A DNA stretch of 64,000 nt, taken from the NCBI RefSeq assembly GCF_000171815.1, contig NZ_ABGR01000002.1, positions 124,001 through 188,000 on the forward strand. The letters are read 5' to 3'. This document shows, piece by piece, positions 55,059 through 64,000 of the stretch (position 1 is the first letter of the stretch; each line of letters begins with the position of its first letter). This DNA is from Vibrio sp. AND4. GTDB taxonomy: Bacteria > Pseudomonadota > Gammaproteobacteria > Enterobacterales > Vibrionaceae. A program made the translations under genes and the position numbers. Under the pieces are notes generated by a model that saw nothing but the letters and a program-made list of their open reading frames with translations, had not been told where the DNA came from and did no database searches.

Positions 55059-56111
55059 TTACTTACTGGATTTTACGGCTTCTGCCAGCATATCTAGCAT
55101 AGTCACAGTATCATTCCAACTCAGGCATGGGTCAGTGATAGATTGCCCATAAGTAAGGTTGTCGATATCAGCCATAGACTGGTTGCCTTCAATGATAAAG
55201 CTTTCTGCCATGATCCCCGCTATGCGGTGGCTGCCAGATTTAATCTGATCACAAATATCTTGAGCCACTTCAATTTGTTTACGATGCTGCTTCTGACAGT
55301 TCGCATGGCTAAAGTCTACAATCAAGCGTTGTGGCAAATCGAATTCGGCCAGAGATTCGCACGTTTGTTTTACAGAGGCTTTGTCAAAGTTCGGGCCTTT
55401 GTCACCGCCGCGAAGGATGATGTGCCCGTAGGGGTTACCACTCGTGCGGTAAACCGTCATGCGCCCACTTTTGTCTGGAGAATAAAAATAGTGAGATGCT
55501 TTAGAAGCACGAATCGCATCAATCGCAATTTTTACATTGCCATTTGTACCGTTTTTGAATCCAACTGGGCAAGACAGGGCTGAAGCCATTTCGCGGTGGA
55601 TTTGTGATTCTGTTGTGCGAGCACCAATGGCCCCCCAGGAAATCAGATCGGCGATATACTGACCTGTAATCATATCAAGAAACTCTGTAGCGGTGGCAAG
55701 ACCAAGCTTGTTGATATCCAGGAGCAGTTTGCGTGCCTTATGAAGGCCTGCTTCAAGGGCGTATGAACCGTCTAGGTTCGGGTCGGTAATCAAGCCTTTC
55801 CAACCAACAACGGTACGAGGCTTTTCAAAATAAGTACGCATGACGATGAGTAGCTCATCTTTGTACTTGTCTTGGATATTCGCGAGGCGAGTTGCATAGT
55901 CGATCGCCGCTTCAGTGTCATGAACTGAACATGGGCCAACAATAGCGAGGATACGATTATCCTTACCAGTTAAAATATTCTCAATTTGACGACGAGATTG
56001 AGCGATGTGGTCAGCGAGCTCATCGGTAATAGGATGTACGCTTCCCAGCTCTGCGGGTGTAGGCATCGGACCCAAGGCTTGGGATCTCAATTCATCTGTT
56101 TTGATAGGCAT
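55059..56111 (-). CDS. aroH: 3-deoxy-7-phosphoheptulonate synthase, AroH-like
   Basis: This 350-residue cytosolic enzyme condenses phosphoenolpyruvate and erythrose-4-phosphate, the first step of the shikimate pathway. Seen are GPCSVHD (residues 59-65), the substrate loop YFEKPRTVVGWKGL near residue 94, and GARTTESQIHREMASALS near residue 163. The wording TEFLDMITGQYIADLISWG and SPDKSGRMTVYRTSGNPYGH is closer to E. coli AroH (tryptophan-sensitive) than to AroF or AroG. The inhibitor preference is inferred from that similarity. I do not see a clear Trp or Tyr operator upstream. Confidence 0.93.
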   Translation of the reverse strand: MPIKTDELRSQALGPMPTPAELGSVHPITDELADHIAQSRRQIENILTGKDNRILAIVGPCSVHDTEAAIDYATRLANIQDKYKDELLIVMRTYFEKPRTVVGWKGLITDPNLDGSYALEAGLHKARKLLLDINKLGLATATEFLDMITGQYIADLISWGAIGARTTESQIHREMASALSCPVGFKNGTNGNVKIAIDAIRASKASHYFYSPDKSGRMTVYRTSGNPYGHIILRGGDKGPNFDKASVKQTCESLAEFDLPQRLIVDFSHANCQKQHRKQIEVAQDICDQIKSGSHRIAGIMAESFIIEGNQSMADIDNLTYGQSITDPCLSWNDTVTMLDMLAEAVKSSK

Positions 56112-56515
56112 GTTATAGCTTTATTCTCTTTTTCGTAGCGGTAAAGATAACGGATTTACAATGAGGAATAAACCGTTTCACGGGATTCTTATTTAGTAAA
56201 TAGCGAAATGTATCTGATGTTGCTTTCTATCATAAGTGACGCTTATGTATAAATGACAAAAATAAGTTAGGAGATCAATACCTAGTCGATTGAATTTATA
56301 ACTATTTTTTCTATCTGCTAGCCCGATAGCCTTGCAAAATGCACTTGGTCAAACAGTGACGGCAGAAATTTCCACTAGTACAAAAATTGCTTGGTAAAGA
56401 AAACCGTTTGAGAACGAGAAATTTCGATACCGAGATCGAGTTGCTATTAACATTTCTTTGACATTTTTAAGTCTGGTTGATTAACTGGTCTGACTAGCTT
56501 GTTAAGGAGATCGAT
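56112..56515. other. intergenic region between divergent aroH and the DUF4442 gene
   Basis: About 400 bases with promoters for both genes. GGTAAA-N9-TTTACA (56140-56160) resembles a TyrR box with the wrong spacing; I do not call it. The DUF4442 gene has the good ribosome site AAGGAG at about 56503. Confidence 0.45.
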
Positions 56516-56992
56516 ATGTTATCTGCCGTTCGCCACGCAAATCTCTACTTAAAATTCTTTGGTTTTTCCAAGGTACCGCTTATTTGGTTATGTCGTCCAA
56601 AGATCTTAGCGATTGACGATCAGCATGTCGAAGTCAAAATTCCACTGAGACGTCGAACAAAGAACCATCTCAATAGTATGTATTTCGGTGCGCTTGCTGT
56701 TGGAGCGGATGTAGCGGGGGGCTTTCTCGCCATGAGTAAAGCACAACAGCAAGGTGAGCGCATTTCCCTGGCGTTTAAAAGTGTGTCAGCCGAGTTTCTA
56801 AAGCGTCCAGAAGGGGATGTTCATTTCGTTTGTTACGATGGTCCATTAATTGATGAAATGCTTCGGTCGACATTAGAGACAGGTGAGCGTGTTAACCAAG
56901 ATGTGAAAATTACGGCGTTATGTCCAAGCATAAGTGGCGATGAACCAATGGCCGAGTTTTCTTTGACGCTTTCGATAAAAAAAGCAGCTTAG
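56516..56992 (+). CDS. DUF4442 hotdog-fold thioesterase-like protein
   Basis: This 158-residue cytosolic protein fits DUF4442, a hotdog-fold family related to acyl-CoA thioesterases. The central LNSMYFGALAVGADVAGGF corresponds to the helix of the hotdog fold where the catalytic region lies. A PRRTKNH-like basic strand precedes it. The substrate is unknown; fatty acyl-CoA is likely from the fold. A strong ribosome site (AAGGAG) precedes the ATG. Its 3' end overlaps a minus-strand terminator hairpin. Confidence 0.85.
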   Translation: MLSAVRHANLYLKFFGFSKVPLIWLCRPKILAIDDQHVEVKIPLRRRTKNHLNSMYFGALAVGADVAGGFLAMSKAQQQGERISLAFKSVSAEFLKRPEGDVHFVCYDGPLIDEMLRSTLETGERVNQDVKITALCPSISGDEPMAEFSLTLSIKKAA

Positions 56993-57005
56993 GAACAAAC
57001 TGCTT
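56976..57005 (-). terminator. hairpin with T-run on the minus strand
   Basis: Minus strand AAGCAG (57005-57000) and CTGCTT (56987-56982) followed by TTTTTATCG. It lies past the end of the minus-strand gene at 57043 and overlaps the last codons of the DUF4442 gene. Confidence 0.5.
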
Positions 57006-57042
57006 GCGTGAACATCTGATATTACGGATCAACCGTTATGTT

Positions 57043-58395
57043 TTAAACCAAGTCGATTTGTTCAATTGATACAATCTTAGAGCGGTTTAAAACCACCTTC
57101 CAACGATAGTAAATGGCTTCCTCAGTGTGATTATCCTCTTTGACAATCACATTGAGCAGATGACGCTTTTCAACGGACTCTTTACTGACTTGCCCATCGT
57201 TCAATCGATATACTCGGTTGGAGCTTTTATCCATCAAGCGAATAATTGGACGTAAACTCATGTTCAATGTCTCGCGAGTCTGCTCGTAGCCGCTCAGGAA
57301 TGATGAAGTCGCCATTTCGGTCTTAGCATGATAATGAAGAATTTTCTCTTCACGCTGAACGACTCGTTTTTTACGAATGCTTTGAATACGGTCAGGCAAA
57401 CTTGAGAGTGAACGGTAATCTAGCCATTCTAACTTTCGACCAACGACTTTCTTTGTTGTCGGGTCCATATACTTTTTACGCCATTTTGGTTTATCTTTGC
57501 GAATCCAACGCCACATAGCATCCCGCAGATCATCTTTGAAGATCTCACGAAGCGCATAGATGAATGACAAAGCGATAATAAATGACGCAGAAATCTCGCC
57601 TAAATAATCTCGCGCAAGTATCACTGTACTCGTCACAACGACCATCACCAAGCCTGTCGCAATCCCTTTAATTGCTCGCTTAATATTATTGCCCATGGAC
57701 ATGGTCTTTTCACTCAGGACAATAGGGTGTTCGATCAAACGTCTTAGCAAACGCATCTTGTTCGACAGGCGAGTGACATCATCCATCACGCTCACCGAGT
57801 TATAGTTGTTAAGTTTACGGTGTGCTTGTTCTTTCTCACACAACGTAATTAAGCGTTCTTTAATCGTACCGTAATCACCTTCACGAGGTAGATGAGCAAC
57901 AAGAGATAGGAATCTCTGCTCGGTATACCAAGATAGGTAGTTATCAATGTTGACATAGTAGCGCTTGAGGTTTTCTTCATACGGAATCGAACGGCGCAGA
58001 CGCTTTAGGATATCGAGTGTCAGTTCAATGACTTCATCCACTTCTTCTGCGGTTACGCTGTCATTTTCATGTTTATTCAGTGCGGCTACCGCTTTATCAA
58101 GTGCTATAACGTATTGATATGCAAATAAACTTAAACTAACGCGATACTGGCGACTGGACAAGTGGCCACGTTTAGCCAGACGGCTGTGTACTAATGGCAG
58201 CAGCACTTCCGTACTGTAATAAGATCGTTTTTGTGTGATAGACGTGTAGTAGTACTCAGACTCACTGATGATGTCGGAATTCAAACCCAACTCACCAGGG
58301 ATAAAAATGTAGATATCAAGGTCGAGCGTTTTACTCTTTGCCAGCGCGTGGCTAATTTTTAAAGTTACCGAGTCTTGTTTGTCAACAGTGACCAA
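57043..58395 (-). CDS. conserved hypothetical inner-membrane protein, 450 aa
   Basis: I do not recognise this family. The 450-residue protein has no signal peptide. It has an N-terminal cytosolic region of about 245 residues with helical, charged stretches, and two TM segments close together (about 247-268 and 273-290; ATGLVMVVVTSTVILA, ASFIIALSFIYAL). A basic C-terminal cytosolic domain of about 155 residues follows, rich in Arg/Lys (RWIRKDKPKWRKKYMD). Both ends would face the cytoplasm. It is a single gene. The basic domain next to the membrane may bind nucleic acid or lipid; that is a guess. Confidence 0.8.
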   Translation of the reverse strand: MVTVDKQDSVTLKISHALAKSKTLDLDIYIFIPGELGLNSDIISESEYYYTSITQKRSYYSTEVLLPLVHSRLAKRGHLSSRQYRVSLSLFAYQYVIALDKAVAALNKHENDSVTAEEVDEVIELTLDILKRLRRSIPYEENLKRYYVNIDNYLSWYTEQRFLSLVAHLPREGDYGTIKERLITLCEKEQAHRKLNNYNSVSVMDDVTRLSNKMRLLRRLIEHPIVLSEKTMSMGNNIKRAIKGIATGLVMVVVTSTVILARDYLGEISASFIIALSFIYALREIFKDDLRDAMWRWIRKDKPKWRKKYMDPTTKKVVGRKLEWLDYRSLSSLPDRIQSIRKKRVVQREEKILHYHAKTEMATSSFLSGYEQTRETLNMSLRPIIRLMDKSSNRVYRLNDGQVSKESVEKRHLLNVIVKEDNHTEEAIYYRWKVVLNRSKIVSIEQIDLV

Positions 58396-58578
58396 GGAAG
58401 GCTCCTGATTTTTCTAACGCATCCTATACTCATAAGCGTCCGATAATTAAATTAACTTAAGTTCGGGCTAGGATAAATTCTCGTATATTCAAAGCATAAC
58501 AGAGAGGTGCGCTTTTCTCTCTGATTTTCTTGTTAGTTTGGGTATAATTCCCCAGAAACTTTAAAAGAGACAAATTCA

Positions 58579-59412
58579 ATGATTAAAATTGGTCAAATTA
58601 ACAGCTTAGAAGTCATTAAAACGGCTGATTTTGGTGTATTTCTGGATGGTGAGGATTATGGTTCGGTATTGCTACCCAATAAATATGTCCCAGAGGGTAC
58701 TGAGCTTGGTGCTCATCTTGACGTATTTCTTTACTTCGATTCAGAAAGTCAGCTAGCTGCGACCATTGATAAGCCCATCGCTCAAGTCGGTGAATGGGGC
58801 CTAATGAAAATCGAAGGCATTAATAATACAGGTGCGTTCGTCAATTGGGGTATAAAAGAAAAAGATCTTCTCATCCCGTTTAGTGAGCAGAGAGCTCGTT
58901 TTACAGCGGGTCAAATCTTACTCGTTTACGTATACACAGATAAAGCCTCTGGCCGTATTGTCGGTACAACAAAGTTCAACAAATGGCTAGATAAAACGCC
59001 AGCTAACTACGAAGTGAACGAACAAGTTGATTTGATTATCGCAGAGCGCAGCGAACTTGGTTACAAGGCGATTGTTAATGGTGAACATTGGGGCATGATT
59101 TTCCCATCAGACGTGTTTGGTAAACTCTTCATCGGTAAAAAGCTTAAAGGCTACATCAAACAAGTTCGTGAAGACGGCAAGATTGATCTAGCGTTACAAA
59201 AAGTTGGTGTGGCGAAGATGGATGATCTATCCAGTAAGATCATAGAACTGCTGGAAAAGAAGGGGGGATTTTTACCTTTGAATGATAAATCCTCTCCAGA
59301 AGCGATTTTCGACGCATTCCGAACCAGTAAAGGCACATATAAAAAGACCATTGGGGCTCTCTATAAAGCAGGTAAAATCGTTATCGAAAAAGACGGTATA
59401 AAACTTGTTTAA
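58579..59412 (+). CDS. CvfB-family S1 RNA-binding protein
   Basis: This 277-residue cytosolic protein has three S1-like domains in order (about residues 1-65, 70-135 and 150-215; motifs FGVFLDGEDYGSVLLPNKYVP and GKLFIGKKLKGYIKQVREDGK). A C-terminal winged-helix segment (about 220-277) ends FDAFRTSKGTYKKTIGALYKAGKI. This is the CvfB layout known from Gram-positive virulence regulators that bind RNA. The RNA target is unknown. It is divergent from the 450-residue gene, with a ribosome site (AAAAGAG) before the ATG. Confidence 0.9.
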   Translation: MIKIGQINSLEVIKTADFGVFLDGEDYGSVLLPNKYVPEGTELGAHLDVFLYFDSESQLAATIDKPIAQVGEWGLMKIEGINNTGAFVNWGIKEKDLLIPFSEQRARFTAGQILLVYVYTDKASGRIVGTTKFNKWLDKTPANYEVNEQVDLIIAERSELGYKAIVNGEHWGMIFPSDVFGKLFIGKKLKGYIKQVREDGKIDLALQKVGVAKMDDLSSKIIELLEKKGGFLPLNDKSSPEAIFDAFRTSKGTYKKTIGALYKAGKIVIEKDGIKLV

Positions 59413-59560
59413 TAATCGATGATCTAATTATGTTTTAACGTTAGATTCTCTGTAGAAATAGAATCCACTGCAAGCAACAGACTTAATTGTAAAGAGAGTC
59501 TTATGTTGATGGTTCGAGTCTCAATGAATGAGTTTTGACTCTCAGCGTTGAAGTGTTATA
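59413..59560. other. 3' flank of the CvfB-like gene
   Basis: About 150 bases with a weak hairpin GATTCT/AGAATC near 59443-59465. I see no strong plus-strand terminator. The larger gap from 59413 to 59819 also holds a hairpin cluster, listed separately. Confidence 0.4.
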
Positions 59561-59755
59561 AAAAAATGGCCCAAACTCATCCTTATTTGGGCCTAGGGGG
59601 AAGAGGCTCTACGATAGAGCCTGCGCTAAACTTTGTGACCTGCACTTATTGCTAGCTAAACATAAAGAGAAGTGTCGTTTCAAAGCGATACTCTAATACG
59701 TCAAGTTTAGTACAGGTCGCTCGGATCGCTAGTGAACCCAGTGCCATCAAGCTTT
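59561..59755 (-). ncRNA. candidate intergenic small RNA with its own terminator
   Basis: On the minus strand the interval ends in a strong intrinsic terminator: GGCCCAAA (59593-59586), 10-base loop, TTTGGGCC (59575-59568), then seven Ts. Just before it is a hairpin AGGCTCT-ATCGT-AGAGCCT (59622-59604) and a C-rich single-stranded linker (TCTTCCCCCTA). The rsmF terminator lies separately at 59761-59792, so this second terminator must serve another transcript. I do not match it to a named sRNA, and no clear promoter box is seen. Confidence 0.4.
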
Positions 59756-59760
59756 CGAAT

Positions 59761-59792
59761 GAAAAAGCCATCGTTAATACGACGGCTTTTTC
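59761..59792 (-). terminator. terminator of rsmF
   Basis: GAAAAAGCCATCG (59761-59773) pairs with CGACGGCTTTTTC (59780-59792) with one mismatch. On the minus strand it is flanked by T runs, about 30 bases past the rsmF stop. Confidence 0.85.
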
Positions 59793-59819
59793 ATAGTTTT
59801 ATGGCGTGTCGCTTTGTGT

Positions 59820-61256
59820 TTAAAATAAGTTTTTATCACGTACCAGTTCACGCGGCAGACCGTTTTTAATGCGATTGCTTACCCATTTCCCAAGGCCAAT
59901 AATCGCACCTTCGTATTTCACGAACACTTCGCCTTTACCTGTCTTCATACCTGCTGGAATGTTTTGTGGGCGAACATCGCGGCCCATGTACCACTCGCGT
60001 GCTTCTTCAATTGTTAATTCAATTGTGTTTTTCTCGTCGCCAGTTGCTAGGGCTGTCGCAACTTGATGTTGCCAGCGATAACCGTTTTTATGCGTTTCTG
60101 CAATTTTAATACCCATTCGAGAGAAACGCAGTTCGCCAATCATTGGCTCTAGTGAATCTGGAAAAAGCCATACATCTTTCTCACGAACCCATAATGTGCT
60201 GTCTTCAGGCAGTTTGATGTCCATCGTATTTTGCAGCTGATTTGCAATCTGGGCTGACTCTTTGTTTGATGCTTTCACAAATGGGAATTTGCCCATGCGT
60301 TTTTTCACTTCTGGAGCATCGACTGCTGTAAGTTTACGAATACGAGCGACGAAGAAGCCCTCGCAGTCATAAACTTGGGGGAAAATATGCAAAAAGCCTT
60401 CGTCTGTTAGCGATGTTTCTGCATTTTCGAACAGATCTTTTAAGCTCTCGAATTCAACCGCGTCGCCAAATGTCTCTTTTAGGTGATGACAAACTTGTTG
60501 GTTTTCTTCCGTACTCAATGTACAGGTTGAATAAACCATCACTCCACCCGGTTTGAGTGCATGGAACGCACTTTCAATCAGGTCTTTCTGTGTATCTGCG
60601 ATTTCGATAACCGACGCTTGGGTCCAGTTCTTCATTGCATCTTCATCTTTGCGAACCGTGCCTTCACCCGAGCAAGGGGCGTCAAGTAAAACAGCATCAA
60701 ACTGTTCTGGTAACCAGCCGCCAAAGACACGACCATCGAAATTGCTTAATGCCGCGTTACGTACGCCACAACGTTCAATGTTTGCATGCAGAACCTTGAC
60801 CCGGCTCGCCGCATACTCGTTTGCGACCAAAATACCTTCGTTGTTCATTAATGCGGCGATTTGAGTGGTCTTTGAACCTGGTGCCGCAGCAGTATCAAGA
60901 ACCGAATCAAACGTTTCATTGGTCATGAATAGGGCAGATACTGGCATCATCGAACTGGCTTCTTGAATGTAAAATAGGCCTGACATGTGTTCTGCGGTAT
61001 TACCAAGTGGGACAACCGATTCATCCGCTTCAATCCAAAAGCCCGTTTCACACCAAGGTACGGGGGAAAGCTTCCAACCTTTTGCATCCGCACGTTCTAG
61101 AAATGCATCAACGCTGATCTTTAGGGTATTAACACGAATACTTTTGCGTAGAGGCTTCTGGCATGACGCGATAAAGTCTTCCATGTTGAGATGAGTTGGA
61201 AGTATGGTCTGGATTTTTTCCAGAAAAGCTTCTGGGATGTAAACGTTAGGATGCAA
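59820..61256 (-). CDS. rsmF: 16S rRNA m5C1407 methyltransferase
   Basis: This 478-residue cytosolic enzyme of the RsmB/RsmF family methylates C1407 of 16S rRNA. The SAM-binding loop [15 protein letters not shown] lies near residue 120, the motif IV catalytic region [13 protein letters not shown] near residue 191, and the second catalytic Cys in [14 protein letters not shown] near residue 240. A C-terminal PUA-like extension (about 320-478) is typical of RsmF and YebU. The neighbour letB lies upstream in the same direction, as in E. coli. Confidence 0.95.
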   Translation of the reverse strand: MHPNVYIPEAFLEKIQTILPTHLNMEDFIASCQKPLRKSIRVNTLKISVDAFLERADAKGWKLSPVPWCETGFWIEADESVVPLGNTAEHMSGLFYIQEASSMMPVSALFMTNETFDSVLDTAAAPGSKTTQIAALMNNEGILVANEYAASRVKVLHANIERCGVRNAALSNFDGRVFGGWLPEQFDAVLLDAPCSGEGTVRKDEDAMKNWTQASVIEIADTQKDLIESAFHALKPGGVMVYSTCTLSTEENQQVCHHLKETFGDAVEFESLKDLFENAETSLTDEGFLHIFPQVYDCEGFFVARIRKLTAVDAPEVKKRMGKFPFVKASNKESAQIANQLQNTMDIKLPEDSTLWVREKDVWLFPDSLEPMIGELRFSRMGIKIAETHKNGYRWQHQVATALATGDEKNTIELTIEEAREWYMGRDVRPQNIPAGMKTGKGEVFVKYEGAIIGLGKWVSNRIKNGLPRELVRDKNLF

Positions 61257-61336
61257 AGTAAAATCTCGATTGAAGAATTTGCTGCAAATGATATACGAAA
61301 GCAGTTAAGAAACGAATAGCCACAAAGGTTTGAGTA

Positions 61337-61366
61337 ATAAAAAAGAGCAGCGATAGCTGCTCTTTT
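61337..61366 (-). terminator. terminator between letB and rsmF
   Basis: AAAAGAGCAGC (61341-61351) and GCTGCTCTTTT (61356-61366) form a perfect 11-bp stem. On the minus strand it runs into TTATTACTC with a T run. It lies 25 bases past the letB stop. Confidence 0.9.
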
Positions 61367-61390
61367 GGTTACTCTTTTTCTCTTAACCCA

Positions 61391-64000
61391 TCATGGCCTT
61401 GGAATTGCGGTACGCCACTGAGTCCAAGCTTCTTCCGCCTCAGGGTATAAGTAGAAAGAGTGCCCATTTTTCGCCGCTGGTGGAATTTTTGATTGCTCTG
61501 GCGTTGAGAAAGCAATCCCGCCACGTACTAAGCTATCAAAAGTACCCGCTTTGATGTTCGCACCGCCCAGACCAATAGAAACATCCACGCCAGATACGTT
61601 CCAGAACACGCTGTTTTGACGGACAAGGTAAGCGTATTCTGGTTGGATCTCGATCTTCGTAACGATGCGATCAGCAAACTCACCCAAGGTCACTTTGGTG
61701 ACACGGCCAACTTCCAACTGTCGATAGAGAATAGGGGTGCCTACTTGAACAGAGCCACGTTGTTCGCTTTGTAATGTGAAGGATATGCCTTGTTCGGTTT
61801 GCTTATCCTTTGCCAAATCAAATTGAAATTTTGCTGCACCTTTACCTGGCTCTACGCTGATGGATTTCGATACTAATGATCCCAAGTTCTTAACACCACC
61901 TAAACCGATTTCAGGTTGCGTTAACCAAAAATGTGACCCGGTCACTGCGATGTTTTCGACATATTCGGGAAGAATTCTGGCGCTAACTTCGACGATTTTA
62001 CGCTTAAAATTCGGAACCACCACGGTGACTTCTCCGACTTTTACACCCTGATATTTGATCGGCATACCTCTGGTTACTTCTTGGCTACCGTCTGTTTCTA
62101 GTGCAATGACACGACCAAACTTACGAGCTTGGTTTTGATCTTTATAAAGCTTCCAACGTTGACCAACTTTGTTCTCTATGCCAGGTATGGAGTCGAAAGC
62201 AATACCACCTTTAATTAATGTTTTGAGGGGGTGTGCTTTCACAGTTATTCCTGCTAAAGAAGCATCAATCTCAACACCTGAGCGATTCCAAAATACGGTT
62301 TGTGCGCTGAGCAGATGAGCGTAACGATTCTCAATGGTCGCTTTGACCACCACACCCCCGTCAACCAAGCTGAAGTCTGAAATGTTACCGACAGGTAAGT
62401 TACGATAAAGTAATGGACTGCCTTTCGAAATCGGTGGTAGCTCACTGGCAAACAGACTTAACGTTTTCGAACCGGTCTGGTTATACCTGGCCAGTTCCGC
62501 TAGTGAAGCGCTTTGGAACAGTTGGTATTCATTTTGGATCTTCTCTTTTCCCTGACTTACAAAACTGATTGAACCAGTTAGAAGCTGCTTAGCAGGGGGG
62601 ACGGTTACACTCAAACCTGATTCGGTCAACTCCGCGGACGCACTACCAGTGACGTAAAATCGGTTATCCGCTTTAATCAAACGTTTGTACTCATTATCAA
62701 TAAGGACATCCATGAATACTTCATGTTTCGAGGTTTGTGCTTTTGTTTTGTCAAGTAAGCCAACTTTAATGATCGAACCCACAACTATGCCTTTGTAAAG
62801 TACGTTGGCACCAGTATCTAGACCAAAAGAATTGTCCGAGACTAAGCGGATAGCAATTGATTTTTGTTGTTGTTGGTTAAAGACATTTTTGCGAATTGCG
62901 GTAAAACGACGAGCGCGTTCACCTTCTCCCGGAACTATGGTTAAAAAGTTGCCACGGACGAGGTTGGTAATGTTTTCCACCCCTGAGAGGGAAACTTTTG
63001 CTTCTTCAAGAACAAAACGCGTTCCAGAAGTTAACATATCGCTAAAGGCTGGTTGGATGGCGGCTGATGCTAAAATGACTTCACGACCTTTAGAAAGGTG
63101 CAAATCCGTGATTTGGCCCACCTCGATTCCGCGGTACATAATGGGTGCGCCTTCACCACTGATATTATTATCGTCAGGAAGGGTGATTTTAATTGGAATA
63201 CCTCGACCTGCGGTTTTGAGATCTTTATACAGGCGGAATTCGGTATTTTCTTTCACAGGTTCACCATCATCTGGCGAATCTACTGCAATTGCCCCTCCAA
63301 GGAGGGCGCTCATGCTTTCAAAACGAATGTCTACACCATCAAACCCGATACTGGCGCCAATACCACTGACATTCCAAAAACGGCTGCGACTGTTAATTAG
63401 GTGCTGGTATTGTTCTTGAATATTAGCTTGAATGGTGATGGATTTGGTGTCGTCGTTCAGTTGATAGCTGAAAACTTCGCCAATTGGGATCTTTTTATAG
63501 ATAATCTTTGAGCCAATTGAAACGCCCCCCAGATCACGGCTCTTCATTTTGATATTTAGGCCTTGTGTCACGCGTAAATCAGTAGGCGCTGAGTCAAGTG
63601 CATGAAAGCTTGTTTCAAACTCTTCGCCGTCACCAGGCTGAATAGCAATGTAATTACCAGATACGAGAGCGTCAAGCCCGGAAACACCAGTCAAGCTTGC
63701 TGTCGGCTTTACTAGCCAAAACCGCGTTTTGTCGTTCAGCAATTTTGTGGCTTCCGGATAGATATCTGCGTCGACATAAATACTGCCTAAATCTTCGGAA
63801 AGGTTAATATCTCGAACCATACCTACTTCTAATCCCTGATAGCGGATGGTCGTTCGGCCAGCGACCAAACCTGCTGCATCGGAGAAGTATATTTGTACAC
63901 CTTGTCCTGCGTCATGAATTGATTTCATAACGAGCCATCCGGCTAATACCATGGTCAAAATCGGCAATAACCAAAGGGGAGATATACCTTTTCTCCTCTT
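61391..64000 (-). CDS. letB: MCE-domain lipid-transport tunnel protein LetB (YebT), 5' end outside the window
   Basis: This protein of at least 869 residues continues past the right edge, since the frame is open upstream of the TTG at 63967 (residues KRRKGISPLWLLPILT). An N-terminal TM segment is followed by seven MCE repeats. Each has the ...G(S/T)xIxYxG(I/L)xVGxV pattern, for example TTIRYQGLEVGMV, SKIIYKKIPIGEV, APIMYRGIEVGQI, ANVLYKGIVVGSI, SPLLYRNLPVGNI, MPIKYQGVKVGEV and TPILYRQLEVGRV. Seven repeats match LetB, which stacks into a tube across the periplasm and carries phospholipids between membranes. Its membrane partner LetA (YebS) should lie just beyond the window. rsmF follows downstream, as in E. 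coli. Confidence 0.95.
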   Translation of the reverse strand, partial: KRRKGISPLWLLPILTMVLAGWLVMKSIHDAGQGVQIYFSDAAGLVAGRTTIRYQGLEVGMVRDINLSEDLGSIYVDADIYPEATKLLNDKTRFWLVKPTASLTGVSGLDALVSGNYIAIQPGDGEEFETSFHALDSAPTDLRVTQGLNIKMKSRDLGGVSIGSKIIYKKIPIGEVFSYQLNDDTKSITIQANIQEQYQHLINSRSRFWNVSGIGASIGFDGVDIRFESMSALLGGAIAVDSPDDGEPVKENTEFRLYKDLKTAGRGIPIKITLPDDNNISGEGAPIMYRGIEVGQITDLHLSKGREVILASAAIQPAFSDMLTSGTRFVLEEAKVSLSGVENITNLVRGNFLTIVPGEGERARRFTAIRKNVFNQQQQKSIAIRLVSDNSFGLDTGANVLYKGIVVGSIIKVGLLDKTKAQTSKHEVFMDVLIDNEYKRLIKADNRFYVTGSASAELTESGLSVTVPPAKQLLTGSISFVSQGKEKIQNEYQLFQSASLAELARYNQTGSKTLSLFASELPPISKGSPLLYRNLPVGNISDFSLVDGGVVVKATIENRYAHLLSAQTVFWNRSGVEIDASLAGITVKAHPLKTLIKGGIAFDSIPGIENKVGQRWKLYKDQNQARKFGRVIALETDGSQEVTRGMPIKYQGVKVGEVTVVVPNFKRKIVEVSARILPEYVENIAVTGSHFWLTQPEIGLGGVKNLGSLVSKSISVEPGKGAAKFQFDLAKDKQTEQGISFTLQSEQRGSVQVGTPILYRQLEVGRVTKVTLGEFADRIVTKIEIQPEYAYLVRQNSVFWNVSGVDVSIGLGGANIKAGTFDSLVRGGIAFSTPEQSKIPPAAKNGHSFYLYPEAEEAWTQWRTAIPRP

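Noticed and set aside
56140..56160. TyrR-box-like sequence upstream of aroH
   Set aside because: The spacer is 9 bases, not the usual 6, and AroH-type genes are normally under TrpR.
62805..63419. 204-residue plus-strand ORF
   Set aside because: It lies inside letB, whose MCE repeats are clear, and has no domain resemblance.
1..64000. CRISPR array, prophage, insertion sequence, tRNA or rRNA genes
   Set aside because: No short regular repeats, transposase, integrase, phage structural genes or tRNA-like folds were seen on either strand.

Overview
The window looks like about 64 kb of a Vibrio large chromosome, probably from the Harveyi/parahaemolyticus group. It is AT-leaning, and its gene neighbourhoods match those I know from Vibrio: zwf-pgl-gnd, prpBC-acnD-prpF behind a GntR regulator, queE-queC, rlmI/yccX/tusE/yccA, aapJQMP, and letB-rsmF. 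I see no prophage, insertion sequence, CRISPR array, rRNA or tRNA. The species is inferred from gene content and not proven.

Layout. 1-320 holds a possible frameshifted gene remnant. 366-5178 (minus) is a tripartite efflux operon (TolC-like protein, HlyD-like adaptor, two ABC-2 permeases) with no ATPase gene and a palindromic operator-like element at its front. 6104-9812 is the oxidative pentose phosphate/Entner-Doudoroff entry operon zwf-pgl-gnd behind a long structured leader. 10171-12992 carries a DUF1254/DUF1214 secreted protein and an orphan TAXI-type binding protein. 13276-23337 is a tandem array of three large membrane receptors with HD-GYP output domains; each has a solute-binding-protein domain inserted into its periplasmic Cache-like sensor. 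23440-30314 is the 2-methylcitrate (propionate) locus.

30470-35765 is an accessory stretch: a GNAT enzyme, a periplasmic Nudix domain fused to a degenerate PAP2 membrane domain, and a LruC-domain secreted protein with its lipoprotein neighbour. 35810-40619 holds a HAD phosphatase, queE-queC, a TPR-GGDEF protein and a DUF2750 protein. 40732-44770 is a tandemly duplicated outer-membrane module (TolC-like plus OmpA-like, twice). 45269-48382 holds rlmI, yccX, tusE and yccA. 48745-52931 is the polar amino-acid ABC importer aapJQMP. 53393-56992 holds a CysG-N-like protein with a vestigial methyltransferase tail, yajQ, an AroH-like DAHP synthase and a DUF4442 protein. 57043-64000 holds an unknown two-TM protein, cvfB, rsmF and the seven-MCE lipid-transport protein letB, which runs off the right edge.

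Working together: central carbon metabolism (zwf operon, methylcitrate cycle), nutrient import (aap, TAXI protein) and cyclic-dinucleotide signalling (three HD-GYP receptors, one GGDEF protein) dominate. The most unusual material is the receptor array, whose second and third copies share a near-identical output half that suggests recent gene conversion.
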